A stretch of 64,000 bases of DNA. Origin: Pseudopedobacter alpinus. GTDB taxonomy: Bacteria > Bacteroidota > Bacteroidia > Sphingobacteriales > Sphingobacteriaceae. The notes beneath the pieces are model-generated. The model did not search any database. It had not been told where the DNA came from and saw nothing but the letters and a program-made list of their open reading frames with translations. Both the position numbers and the translations under genes were made by a program. The stretch covers positions 1 to 64,000 of the forward strand of contig NZ_JBHULV010000023.1 in assembly GCF_042684645.1 (NCBI RefSeq), given 5' to 3'. Below, one piece after another: positions 41,865 through 51,024 of this stretch; the stretch's first letter is position 1, and each line of letters starts with the position of its first letter.

Positions 41865-44363
41865 ATGAATATAAAAAAAATAGCTTTATTCCTTTTTTTA
41901 CTTACAGGAATAATGTTTTCACATCATGCCCAAGCGCAAAGCATTAATCAACAAAATTTCAGCAATGTTAGGGTTGACGAATTAACTGATGATCAAATCA
42001 GGAATTTTATTAAGCAGGTTCAATCTTCTGGTTTACCTGAATCACAGTTAGAAAACATGGCTTTATCAAAAGGTATGCAACCTTCAGAAATAGCCAAATT
42101 GCGAGCTAGAGTGGATGCTTTAAAATCTAAAACTTCGGCAACTGGTAGTTCAGATGCTACTGTAAAAGGAAAAGATGGTAGTGTACAAAGAAGTTTTGAA
42201 GGTCAGGTAGAAACCATTGCATCATCAGATAATAAAAAGACCGAGCAAGAATCGGATATAGCGGTTCAAAGTTTAAAATCAAAAATATTTGGGAGAGCTT
42301 TATTCTCTAATGCTGCAACTACATTCGAGCCTAATTTACGTTTACCTACTCCGCTTAATTATGTTTTAGGTACTGGTGACCAGTTACAAGTTGATATTTA
42401 CGGTTATTCTGAAGTAAATTACAGTTTAACCATCAGTCCCGATGGAACAGTAAACATACCAAACGTAGGAGTTACTCCTTTAGCGGGTTTAACCATTGAA
42501 GCTGCAACAGCAAGAATCAAATCTAAATTATCAACCATATACTCTGCCTTAAACACAGGGCAAACTAAGTTAAGCGTTACACTTGGCAATATCAGAAGCA
42601 TTAGGGTCATATTAAATGGTGAGGTAATGAAACCCGGCACTTACACCCTTCCATCCTTAGCTACGGTTTTTACAGCCTTATATTCTTCGGGAGGACCCTC
42701 AGATAATGGCTCTTTTAGAAGTGTAGAAGTGATTAGAAATGGTAGAAGAGTAGCTGTTTTAGATGTTTATGATTTTATTTTGAATGGTGATTTAAAAGGA
42801 AATATAGCTTTAAGAGATCAGGATATCATCAATATACCAGTTTATCAAAAAAGAGTGGAGATTGTAGGAGAGGTAAAAAGACCAGCTATTTTTGAACTAA
42901 AGCCTAAAGAAGATTTGAATAAATTATTAGACTTTGCTTCTGGCTTTACAGAAAAAGCATATAAAACTAGAATAAAAGTTTTAAAGAATACAGATACAGA
43001 GCGTAAGATTAGTGATGTTACTGCTGATCAATATGATTCATATATTCCAGAAAGTGGAGATAAGTATTTTGTGAATGAGATTTTAGACCGGTTTGAGAAT
43101 AGAGTAACCATAGAAGGTGCTATATTTAGACCTGGTCAGTACGAATTAACCACAGGTTTAACCGTAAAAGAATTAATTTTAAAAGCAGAAGGCTTAAAAG
43201 AAGATGCTTTTAAAAACAGAGCATATATCACCCGTTTAACTGATGATTTAAATACAGAACTCATATCTCTTGATTTGAATAAGATCATGAATGGGCAAGA
43301 AAAAGATATCACACTAAAGCGTGAGGATGTCTTAAGTATTTCTTCCATATTTGATTTAAGAGAAGCATATAATGTAATTATAAACGGAGAAGTGAGAAGA
43401 CCAGGTCAAATTCCTTTTTCAGAAAATTTAAGCTTAGAAGAATTGATCATCAAAGCTGGTGGTTTTAGTGAATCTGCCACTCCACAAAGAATTGAAATAT
43501 CAAGACGTATAAAAAATTCTGATGCAAGCTCAAAATCTGCAAAAACAGCAGAAGTTTTCCAAATGACCATAGATAAAAACTTATCAATTGAAGCGGCTAA
43601 ATTTGTTTTGGAACCATTTGATATAGTAACCGTTAGAACAGCACCTGGTTATGAAGTACAGAGACAGGTCAGAATTGACGGAGAGGTACTTTATCCTGGT
43701 TATTACACCATTACAAATAAAGATGAGCGGATTTCTGATTTAATTAAAAGAGCTGGTGGTTTAACCGCACAGGCATTTACAGACGGTGCATCATTAAAAA
43801 GAAATGGTTCATTTGATACACAATTAGACCGAGAAAAAGAGCAACAAAAAATACAGCAATTCCAAAAAATACAAAAAAACGCAAAAGATTCAACTGCATT
43901 AAACTTAGAAAATTTAGCCATTAGAAACTCCTTTGTAGGCATTAATTTAACCCGAGTTTTAGAAAAACCAAATACTAAACAAGATTTATTTTTAGAAGAT
44001 GGAGATATTTTAAATGTTCCTAAAGAATTACAAACAGTAAAAGTAAGTGGGGAGGTTTTATCTCCAAATACGGTCATTTATAATAAGAATAGGACATTTA
44101 AGGCATATATATTAAGTGCAGGAGGCTTTGGGGAAAATGCTAAAAAAGGAAGGTCTTATGTGATATACGCCAATGGAGCTGTAAAAAGCACTAAAAAGTT
44201 TCTTTTATTTAATAATTATCCAGTGGTTAGAACAGGCGCAGAAATTTTTATACCAAAGAACTCTGAAAAACGTAAATTAACTCCTGCTGAAACTGTAGGT
44301 ATTTTATCAGGCTTAGCCTCGTTTGGAGCTATCATTTTAGGGGTAATTAATTTTATTAAATAA
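41865..44363 (+). CDS. SLBB-domain polysaccharide export protein (Wza-like)
   Basis: An outer-membrane exporter, long at 832 residues. A signal peptide (about 1-25, ending HHAQAQ) is followed by the poly_export domain (YVLGTGDQLQVDIYGYSEVN, SPDGTVNIPNVG at about 165-200). Then come at least five SLBB repeats, recognisable by phrases such as VILNGEVMKPGTYTLPS, VEIVGEVKRPAIFELKPK, VTIEGAIFRPGQYEL, VIINGEVRRPGQIPF and VRIDGEVLYPGYYTI. A final membrane segment is at about 810-830. The extra SLBB copies compared with Wza are common in this phylum. The chain-length gene follows after 4 bp. Confidence 0.94.
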   Translation: MNIKKIALFLFLLTGIMFSHHAQAQSINQQNFSNVRVDELTDDQIRNFIKQVQSSGLPESQLENMALSKGMQPSEIAKLRARVDALKSKTSATGSSDATVKGKDGSVQRSFEGQVETIASSDNKKTEQESDIAVQSLKSKIFGRALFSNAATTFEPNLRLPTPLNYVLGTGDQLQVDIYGYSEVNYSLTISPDGTVNIPNVGVTPLAGLTIEAATARIKSKLSTIYSALNTGQTKLSVTLGNIRSIRVILNGEVMKPGTYTLPSLATVFTALYSSGGPSDNGSFRSVEVIRNGRRVAVLDVYDFILNGDLKGNIALRDQDIINIPVYQKRVEIVGEVKRPAIFELKPKEDLNKLLDFASGFTEKAYKTRIKVLKNTDTERKISDVTADQYDSYIPESGDKYFVNEILDRFENRVTIEGAIFRPGQYELTTGLTVKELILKAEGLKEDAFKNRAYITRLTDDLNTELISLDLNKIMNGQEKDITLKREDVLSISSIFDLREAYNVIINGEVRRPGQIPFSENLSLEELIIKAGGFSESATPQRIEISRRIKNSDASSKSAKTAEVFQMTIDKNLSIEAAKFVLEPFDIVTVRTAPGYEVQRQVRIDGEVLYPGYYTITNKDERISDLIKRAGGLTAQAFTDGASLKRNGSFDTQLDREKEQQKIQQFQKIQKNAKDSTALNLENLAIRNSFVGINLTRVLEKPNTKQDLFLEDGDILNVPKELQTVKVSGEVLSPNTVIYNKNRTFKAYILSAGGFGENAKKGRSYVIYANGAVKSTKKFLLFNNYPVVRTGAEIFIPKNSEKRKLTPAETVGILSGLASFGAIILGVINFIK

Positions 44364-44367
44364 CAGA

Positions 44368-45453
44368 ATGTTAAAGGAAGAAAATAATTTACAACCCAAT
44401 TTAGCCACTGGTAATGATGAAATTTCCTTAAAAGAGCTGATTCTTAAACTACAAGAATGGTGGGATTTCTTATGGAGTAAATGGGTGATAATTTTAATCG
44501 CAGGTCTTATAGGGGGGCTATTAGGTTTAGCTTATGCCATTTTTAAAAAGCCTACATACACGGCTGAAACCACTTTTGTATTAGAAGATGGAGAAAGTGG
44601 GGGAGGATTAGGGCAATATGCAGGTTTGGCTTCAATGGTTGGTGTTGATCTTGGAGGCGGAGGAGGAATCTTCAAAGGAGATAATATTTTGGAATTATAC
44701 AAATCAAGAAAGATGATTTCTGAAACCTTATTGGCTAGAGATACTTTTGAAAATAAAGAACAATTATTAATAAACCGCTACATAGAATTTAATGAATTAA
44801 AGAAAGAGTGGAATGAAAAGCCTCAGCTTAAAGATATTAACTTTGATAATTCATCTAATCTTACGAGAACCCAAGATTCTATTCTGAGTAATTTTATGGA
44901 GACCATCAACAAGAATGTTTTGGAAGTTACCAAACCAGATAAAAAACTATCCATCATATCCGTAAAAGTTAAATCTAACGATGAGTTATTTGCGAAATCA
45001 TTTGCTAATAATATTGTCAGCAAAGTCAATCAATTTTACGTAATTACTAAAACAAAAAAATCTATTGACAATGTTACTATTTTAGAAAAGCAAGTGGATA
45101 GTGTGCGTAGGGTGTTAAATTCTAGTATAGGTGGGGTTGCAGCAGCAGTGGATGCAAATCCTAATTTGAATGCTGCATTTCAATCTTTAAGGGTAAATTC
45201 GCAAAAGAAGCAAGTAGATGTACAAGCCAGTAGTGCAATTTATCAGGAATTGGTAAAAAACTTAGAACTCGCTAAAGTTACCTTAAGAAAAGAAAGACCC
45301 TTGATTCAAGTAATCGATGAACCAGTTTTTCCTTTAAAAAAGGACAAGCTTGGAAAAGCTAAAGGAATTATATTTGGGGGGATAATCTTTGGTTTTTTAA
45401 CTGTGTTATTTCTGATACTTAGAAAAGTATTACGTTCAACTATTGCTAATTAA
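44368..45453 (+). CDS. Wzz-like chain-length determinant / polysaccharide co-polymerase
   Basis: A 361-residue inner-membrane protein. There is one membrane segment near the N-terminus (about 38-60, WVIILIAGLIGGLLGLAYAI) and one near the C-terminus (about 330-350). A periplasmic Wzz domain with coiled coil (TILEKQVDSVRRVL, AKVTLRKERPLIQVIDEP) lies between. There is no tyrosine-kinase domain, so it is Wzz-like rather than Wzc-like. It controls the length of the Wzy-made polymer together with the exporter upstream. Confidence 0.9.
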   Translation: MLKEENNLQPNLATGNDEISLKELILKLQEWWDFLWSKWVIILIAGLIGGLLGLAYAIFKKPTYTAETTFVLEDGESGGGLGQYAGLASMVGVDLGGGGGIFKGDNILELYKSRKMISETLLARDTFENKEQLLINRYIEFNELKKEWNEKPQLKDINFDNSSNLTRTQDSILSNFMETINKNVLEVTKPDKKLSIISVKVKSNDELFAKSFANNIVSKVNQFYVITKTKKSIDNVTILEKQVDSVRRVLNSSIGGVAAAVDANPNLNAAFQSLRVNSQKKQVDVQASSAIYQELVKNLELAKVTLRKERPLIQVIDEPVFPLKKDKLGKAKGIIFGGIIFGFLTVLFLILRKVLRSTIAN

Positions 45454-45454
45454 T

Positions 45455-46483
45455 ATGCAAAACTATACGCTTAAAGTTATAGCTATAAGAAGAGAAACAC
45501 AAGATACCATTACGCTTTGTTTCAAACAACCCGGTTTAAAAAAAATTAAATACCAAGCAGGTCAATATCTGACCCTAATTTTTAGAATTAATGGACGTAG
45601 GTATATCAGACCTTATTCTTTTTCCTCTGCACCAAGTGTTGATATTGACTTAGAAGTAACTGTAAAACGTGTTCCAAACGGCATAGTATCTAACCATATT
45701 AATGATGTGGTGAAAGAGGGTGATGTGATAGAAGCAATGCAGCCTATGGGAGATTTTGTTTTACCTGATACAGAAATAAAGAATGTATTTTTATGGGGGG
45801 CGGGTAGTGGAATAACTCCCTTAATTTCTATAGCCAAATACACTTTATCAGTTCACAAAGAAGCTTCGGTCAAATTAATATATGGTAATAAGCTTAAAGA
45901 AAGCACTATATTTTATGATGAAATTAATAAACTTTGCCGCTTACATCAACATAAATTTAAATCTTGGCATTTCCATACTCGTTTAAGCATTGAGGAAAAT
46001 TTGCCGGATGTGATACAGGGAAGAATAAACCCAAGCACCGTGATAGATATATTAAATCACGAAGATTTGAAAGAAAGTTTACATTTTATATGCGGGCCTG
46101 TAGGACTTAAAGAGTCTGTAAAGAATAAACTAACAATTTCTGGTATTCCTGACAGTAATATCTTCTCAGAAGATTTCGAACTCGTTAAAAATCCTAAAGA
46201 TTTTGAAGAGATAGAAACACAAAATGTCACCTTATTTTTCCAAGAGAAAAGTACTGTTTTGGAAGTAATTAAAGGTAAAAGTATCTTAGAAACAGCATTA
46301 GATGCAAATATAGAATTACCTTATTCTTGTCAAACAGGGAATTGTAGTACTTGTAAAGGAAAATTAAAGACTGGAAAACTAAAGATGATTGGCTTAAGAG
46401 AACAAAGAACAGATTTAGGGATTGACGAATTTTTATTATGTTGTAGCCATCCTTTAGATGGTGAGGTTTATATAGAATGTTAA
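45455..46483 (+). CDS. CDP-6-deoxy-glucoseen reductase (E3, AscD/RfbI-like)
   Basis: A 342-residue flavin/iron-sulfur reductase that feeds electrons to the E1 dehydrase RfbH. It starts at ATG 45455. Order: FAD domain (RYIRPYSFSSAP, about 50-60), NAD domain (LWGAGSGITPLISIAKY), then a C-terminal [2Fe-2S] ferredoxin domain with ligands in LPYSCQTGNCSTCKG and a late cysteine in LLCCSHPL. The domain order, reductase first and ferredoxin last, differs from AscD of Yersinia, where ferredoxin is N-terminal. The neighbours rfbF, rfbG and rfbH support the role. Confidence 0.86.
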   Translation: MQNYTLKVIAIRRETQDTITLCFKQPGLKKIKYQAGQYLTLIFRINGRRYIRPYSFSSAPSVDIDLEVTVKRVPNGIVSNHINDVVKEGDVIEAMQPMGDFVLPDTEIKNVFLWGAGSGITPLISIAKYTLSVHKEASVKLIYGNKLKESTIFYDEINKLCRLHQHKFKSWHFHTRLSIEENLPDVIQGRINPSTVIDILNHEDLKESLHFICGPVGLKESVKNKLTISGIPDSNIFSEDFELVKNPKDFEEIETQNVTLFFQEKSTVLEVIKGKSILETALDANIELPYSCQTGNCSTCKGKLKTGKLKMIGLREQRTDLGIDEFLLCCSHPLDGEVYIEC

Positions 46484-46492
46484 ATTATTAGT

Positions 46493-47263
46493 ATGAAAGT
46501 AGTAATCTTGGCTGGTGGCTTAGGCACCAGATTATCGGAAGAGACTGTATTAAAGCCAAAACCAATGGTAGAAATTGGGGGAATGCCTATTCTGTGGCAT
46601 ATTATGAAGATTTACTCCGCCCATGGTTTTAATGATTTTGTAGTTTGTTTGGGATATAAGGGGTATGTGGTAAAAGAGTATTTTGCTAATTATTTTCTAC
46701 ATAAATCTGACGTAACAATTGATATGTCTGATAATTCAATAAAGGTACATGATTCCCAAGCAGAACCTTGGAAAATCACCTTAGTTGACACAGGTAACGA
46801 ATCTATGACAGGTGGAAGAATTAAAAGGGTTCAATCACATGTAGGTAATGAACCATTTATGCTTACTTATGGTGATGGGGTAAGTGATGTAAACATTACA
46901 GAATTAGTTAAATTTCATCAATCTAATAAAAAACTTTGTACGGTTACTGCTGTTCAACCTTCAGGAAGATTTGGAGCTTTAAATTTAAGCGAAGATCAAA
47001 CTGTTAATTCATTTTTGGAAAAACCAAAGGGTGATGGTGCTTGGATTAATGGTGGTTTTTTTGTTTGTCAGCCTGAAGTTTTTAATTACATTGAAGGAGA
47101 TAGCACAATTTTTGAAAAAACCCCAATGGAGAAAATTGCTGCCGATGGTGAAATGAAAGCTTTTAACCATGCTGGTTTCTGGAAACCTATGGATACCTTA
47201 AGAGATAAACATGAACTAGAAGAAGATTGGGCAAACAACCAAGCAAAATGGAAAATTTGGTAA
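46493..47263 (+). CDS. rfbF: Glucose-1-phosphate cytidylyltransferase
   Basis: Makes CDP-glucose, the first step of CDP-3,6-dideoxyhexose synthesis. The 256-residue protein has KVVILAGGLGTRLSEETVLK, PKPMVEIGGMPILWHIMK, FMLTYGDGVSDVN and WINGGFFVCQPEVF. It is 9 bp after the E3 gene and 1 bp before rfbG. Confidence 0.96.
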   Translation: MKVVILAGGLGTRLSEETVLKPKPMVEIGGMPILWHIMKIYSAHGFNDFVVCLGYKGYVVKEYFANYFLHKSDVTIDMSDNSIKVHDSQAEPWKITLVDTGNESMTGGRIKRVQSHVGNEPFMLTYGDGVSDVNITELVKFHQSNKKLCTVTAVQPSGRFGALNLSEDQTVNSFLEKPKGDGAWINGGFFVCQPEVFNYIEGDSTIFEKTPMEKIAADGEMKAFNHAGFWKPMDTLRDKHELEEDWANNQAKWKIW

Positions 47264-47264
47264 T

Positions 47265-48356
47265 ATGAGTTTTAATAATATTTATAAAGGCAAAAAAGTA
47301 TTAATAACTGGACATACCGGTTTTAAAGGATCTTGGCTAGCAATTTGGCTTAAAGAATTAGGCGCAGAGGTTTTCGGGTATGCTTTAGAACCGTATTCGG
47401 AAATTGACAATTTTGTTACTTGCAATTTGGAAAATGAAATTAACCATACCATTGGCGATGTTAGAGATGGATTAGCTCTCAAAAAATATTTTCAAAAAGT
47501 ACAACCCGATTTTGCTTTTCATTTAGCAGCACAGCCACTGGTATTATTATCTTATCAAGACCCGGTATACACTTTTGAAACTAATTTAATTGGCGTAGTT
47601 AATTTTTTAGAGGCGGTAAGGTCTACTCCCTCAATTAAAGCTGCTATAAATGTGACTTCAGATAAATGTTATGATAATAAAGAGTGGGTATGGGGTTATC
47701 GCGAAAATGAACCTATGGGAGGAAAAGACCCATACAGCGCATCAAAGGGTTGTGCAGAATTAATTACTCATTCTTATCTTGAATCATTTTTTAAAGCCGA
47801 AAACACCTGTAACATTGCTTCTGCAAGAGCTGGGAATGTAATAGGTGGTGGCGATTGGGCAGCCGATAGAATTATTCCCGATTATTTTAGAGCATATCAA
47901 AAAAATGAGAAGCTATTGTTACGTAATCCTTATGCTACAAGACCTTGGCAACATGTTCTTGAACCACTAAGTGGTTATTTAACTTTGGGGGCTGCACTTT
48001 ATCAACAAGGTAAAAAATTTTCTGGAGGTTGGAACTTTGGACCAGAAGACTTTGTTAATTATTCTGTTAAAGAATTGATCGATGAAACATTGAAATTTGA
48101 TAGTAGAGGAGGGTATTTAATTCCTGAATTAACAGAAAAACCTCATGAGGCCAATCTTTTAAAACTAGATATTTCCAAAGCTATAAGCCAATTAAAATGG
48201 AAACCTGTCTTAAGCTTTAAAGAAACAGTAGATTTTACCTTTAAAGGTTATAAAGATGATTTGGAAAGCCCAAGTGCAAATTACGAGAACAGAATAACAC
48301 AAATAAAAGAATATTCTGAAAAAGCCATTGCTAAAGAAATAAATTGGGCGTTATGA
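47265..48356 (+). CDS. rfbG: CDP-glucose 4,6-dehydratase
   Basis: Forms CDP-4-keto-6-deoxyglucose. The 363-residue SDR protein has KVLITGHTGFKGSWLAIWL, FHLAAQPLVLLSYQDP, INVTSDKCYDN, and DPYSASKGCAEL (YxxxK type). ARAGNVIGGGDWAADRIIPD is also characteristic of RfbG. The stop overlaps the next ATG (ATGA). Confidence 0.96.
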   Translation: MSFNNIYKGKKVLITGHTGFKGSWLAIWLKELGAEVFGYALEPYSEIDNFVTCNLENEINHTIGDVRDGLALKKYFQKVQPDFAFHLAAQPLVLLSYQDPVYTFETNLIGVVNFLEAVRSTPSIKAAINVTSDKCYDNKEWVWGYRENEPMGGKDPYSASKGCAELITHSYLESFFKAENTCNIASARAGNVIGGGDWAADRIIPDYFRAYQKNEKLLLRNPYATRPWQHVLEPLSGYLTLGAALYQQGKKFSGGWNFGPEDFVNYSVKELIDETLKFDSRGGYLIPELTEKPHEANLLKLDISKAISQLKWKPVLSFKETVDFTFKGYKDDLESPSANYENRITQIKEYSEKAIAKEINWAL

Positions 48357-48889
48357 TAATTGAATCAACCTTTATATCAGATTTGTACCTAATTAAATTA
48401 AATCAGATAAGTGATTTAAGAGGTTCATTTACAAAAACCATACACAAAGAAACATTTGATACTTACTCCATAGACAGTAATTTCACAGAATCATTTTACT
48501 CAAAGTCGCATAAAAATGTGATAAGAGGTATGCATTTTCAAATTCCTCCAGATGATCATAGTAAGCTAGTTTATTTAATATCTGGATCAATCTTGGATGT
48601 AATTTTAGATATTAGAAAAGAATCCCCAACCTATGGTAAGTTTTTTTCAATAGTTATCACAGCAGATAATCCTCAAGCAATTTATATTGGAAAAGGTCTG
48701 GCGCATGGCTTCAAGTCTTTAGAGGATAACTCTGTAGTAGAATATCATACTACAACTTCGCATAGTAAACAAAATGAAACTGGCATTAAGTACAGTTCAT
48801 TTGGTTTTGACTGGGGTAGCGAAAATGACATTCTTTCAGAAAGAGATTTAAATTTTAAAAACTTTATTGATTTTAACAGTCCGTTTTAA
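48353..48889 (+). CDS. RmlC-family epimerase (AscE-like, CDP-sugar)
   Basis: A 178-residue cupin of the dTDP-4-dehydrorhamnose 3,5-epimerase family. The catalytic histidine is in VIRGMHFQIPPDDHSKLVYL, and YIGKGLAHGFKSL is the second conserved block. I use ATG 48353. The TTG-started frame from 48344 would overlap rfbG more. Its place between rfbG and rfbH suggests it acts on a CDP-4-keto-dideoxyhexose as AscE does, inverting C5 to the L-series. It is unlikely to serve dTDP-rhamnose here. Confidence 0.85.
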   Translation: MIIESTFISDLYLIKLNQISDLRGSFTKTIHKETFDTYSIDSNFTESFYSKSHKNVIRGMHFQIPPDDHSKLVYLISGSILDVILDIRKESPTYGKFFSIVITADNPQAIYIGKGLAHGFKSLEDNSVVEYHTTTSHSKQNETGIKYSSFGFDWGSENDILSERDLNFKNFIDFNSPF

Positions 48890-48892
48890 TAG

Positions 48893-49777
48893 ATGAATAT
48901 ACTAATAGTTGGTGCATCTGGTTTAGTTGGAGGAAACATCTACCATCACTTAAAAGCAGTTTCTGAATTTAATATTTATGGTACATATAATTCTTTTGAA
49001 GTACCTAATCTTATTAGGTTTAACTCTTCAATTAATTATAAAAGTTATCCGAAAATTATCTTGGAAACAGCTTGGGATGTAATAATCCATACTGGAGCAT
49101 TAACAAACGTTGATTTTTGTGAAGAAAACATTGCAGACAGTGAGTATTATACGGTTGAGTCAACGATAAATTTAGTAAAGCTTTCAAAAGTTCACCATTC
49201 AAAACTAATTTATATATCCACCGATTATATATTTGACGGTAAAGATGGTCCTTACAGAGAAGATGCACAAGTTAACCCATTATCTATTTATGGAAAGCAC
49301 AAACTAATATCAGAAAACATTGTTAGTCAACTAAATGATTACCTTATACTTAGAATAACAAATGTTTACGGAGACGAGCTCAGAAATAAAAATTTTCTTT
49401 CAAGAATAACACAAGATTTGTTATTAGGTAATGAAAAATCAGTTTCAGGTGCCACTGATCAATTTGCTTCTCCAATTAATGCTTTAGATATTGCAAAAGC
49501 CATATTTAATTTAATTATAGATGATAAAAAAGGTGTTTATCATTTAGCTTCAACTGATTATTTAAGTAGGGTTCAATTTCTACAAATAATAAAAAAATAT
49601 TTTAATTTATTGAAAATAGAATCTTACAAAACAAGCGATCTTAAACAAAAAGCGGAAAGACCATTAAGAGGAGGTCTTAATGCAGAAAAATTTTTAACTG
49701 AATATTCTGATTTTCATTTTACCAATATTGATGACTATATCTTAAAATTATTAAAAGCACATGACGCAAAACTTTAA
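48893..49777 (+). CDS. RmlD-family 4-keto reductase (AscF-like)
   Basis: A 294-residue SDR protein with NILIVGASGLVGGNIYHHL at the N-terminus, LIYISTDYIFDGKDGPYRED, and SIYGKHKLISE (YxxxK). This is the RmlD (dTDP-4-dehydrorhamnose reductase) family. In this context it would reduce the 4-keto group at the last step to CDP-ascarylose or a related dideoxyhexose. It overlaps rfbH by 17 bp. Confidence 0.85.
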   Translation: MNILIVGASGLVGGNIYHHLKAVSEFNIYGTYNSFEVPNLIRFNSSINYKSYPKIILETAWDVIIHTGALTNVDFCEENIADSEYYTVESTINLVKLSKVHHSKLIYISTDYIFDGKDGPYREDAQVNPLSIYGKHKLISENIVSQLNDYLILRITNVYGDELRNKNFLSRITQDLLLGNEKSVSGATDQFASPINALDIAKAIFNLIIDDKKGVYHLASTDYLSRVQFLQIIKKYFNLLKIESYKTSDLKQKAERPLRGGLNAEKFLTEYSDFHFTNIDDYILKLLKAHDAKL

Positions 49778-51023
49778 CTTAAAAACATTTAAAACACCTA
49801 TTGCCGGTAAAGACTACATTCCTGTAACAGGAAAAATCATAGAAGAAGACGACCTACTACTTTGTATGGAGTCTGTTGCCGATGGCTGGCTAACTGCCGG
49901 TAGATTTGCAAACCAATTTGAATATGAATTTGCAAAATATTTTGGCGCTACCAAAGCATTGCTTGTAAACTCTGGCTCCTCTGCAAATTTAGTTGCTTTT
50001 TATGCTTTAACATCCCCTAAATTAGGTGATAGAGCAATTAAACCTGGCGATGAAGTCATTACTGTTGCAGCAGGGTTTCCTACTACCGTAAATCCGATTA
50101 TACAATTTGGTGCGGTTCCCGTGTTCATTGATGTAGATATTGCTACACATAATGTAATGGCTGATCAAATTGAGTTGGCTGTTTCTCCTAAGACCAAAGC
50201 AATTATGATTGCTCATTCTTTAGGTAATCCATTTGATTTAGAAGAAGTAATGCGTGTTGCTAAAGAATATAATCTTTGGGTAATTGAAGATGATTGCGAT
50301 TCTTTAGGTGCAACTTATAACGGTAAAAAAACGGGTACTTTTGGCGACTTATCAACCTTTTCATTTTATCCTGCACACCACATGACTATGGGGGAAGGCG
50401 GGGCAGTTATCGTTAATAATCCAGAGTTAGCAAAAATTGCAGAAAGCTTTAGAGACTGGGGACGTGACTGCTACTGTGAACCTGGAAAAGATAATACCTG
50501 TGGTTGCCGTTTTGGGCAACAACTAGGCTCATTGCCTTATGGTTATGATCATAAATACACCTATTCTCATATTGGTTTCAATTTAAAAGTTACCGATATG
50601 CAGGCTGCATTAGGCGTTTCTCAGTTAAAGAAGTTAGATAGATTTATTGAAAAAAGAAGAGAAAATTTTAAAATTCTTCATGAAAAAATGAAAGAATTTG
50701 AAGAAATATTTATTCTCCCAGAACCTACTTTAAACTCTAATCCTTCTTGGTTTGGTTTTTTACTAACACTAAGAGAAGGTGATGCTAATGACCGTCACAT
50801 GCTAGTACAACATTTAGAAGAGAAAAAGATTGGTACAAGGTTACTATTTGCTGGTAATTTATTAAGACAGCCCGCTTACACCAATATTGAACATAGAGTT
50901 GTTGGCGACTTAAAAAATACAGATACCATCATGAATAACTCCTTTTGGTTAGGAGTTTGGCCTGGGTTGGATGAAAGTCATTATGATTATATTGCAGAAG
51001 TTATCAGAGAGTACTTAGTCTGA
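49761..51023 (+). CDS. rfbH: CDP-4-keto-6-deoxy-D-glucose-3-dehydrase (E1)
   Basis: A PMP-dependent, [2Fe-2S]-containing dehydrase that removes the C3 hydroxyl. The 420-residue protein has the DegT fold, but the PLP lysine is replaced by histidine (SFYPAHHMTMGEGG, about H206), the hallmark of E1. The iron-sulfur cysteines are visible in DCYCEPGKDNTCGCRFG (about 237-249). Other blocks are EDDCDSLGATYNGKK and RDWGRDCYCE. E1 works with the E3 reductase at 45455. Confidence 0.96.
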   Translation: MTQNFNLKTFKTPIAGKDYIPVTGKIIEEDDLLLCMESVADGWLTAGRFANQFEYEFAKYFGATKALLVNSGSSANLVAFYALTSPKLGDRAIKPGDEVITVAAGFPTTVNPIIQFGAVPVFIDVDIATHNVMADQIELAVSPKTKAIMIAHSLGNPFDLEEVMRVAKEYNLWVIEDDCDSLGATYNGKKTGTFGDLSTFSFYPAHHMTMGEGGAVIVNNPELAKIAESFRDWGRDCYCEPGKDNTCGCRFGQQLGSLPYGYDHKYTYSHIGFNLKVTDMQAALGVSQLKKLDRFIEKRRENFKILHEKMKEFEEIFILPEPTLNSNPSWFGFLLTLREGDANDRHMLVQHLEEKKIGTRLLFAGNLLRQPAYTNIEHRVVGDLKNTDTIMNNSFWLGVWPGLDESHYDYIAEVIREYLV

Positions 51024-51024
51024 T

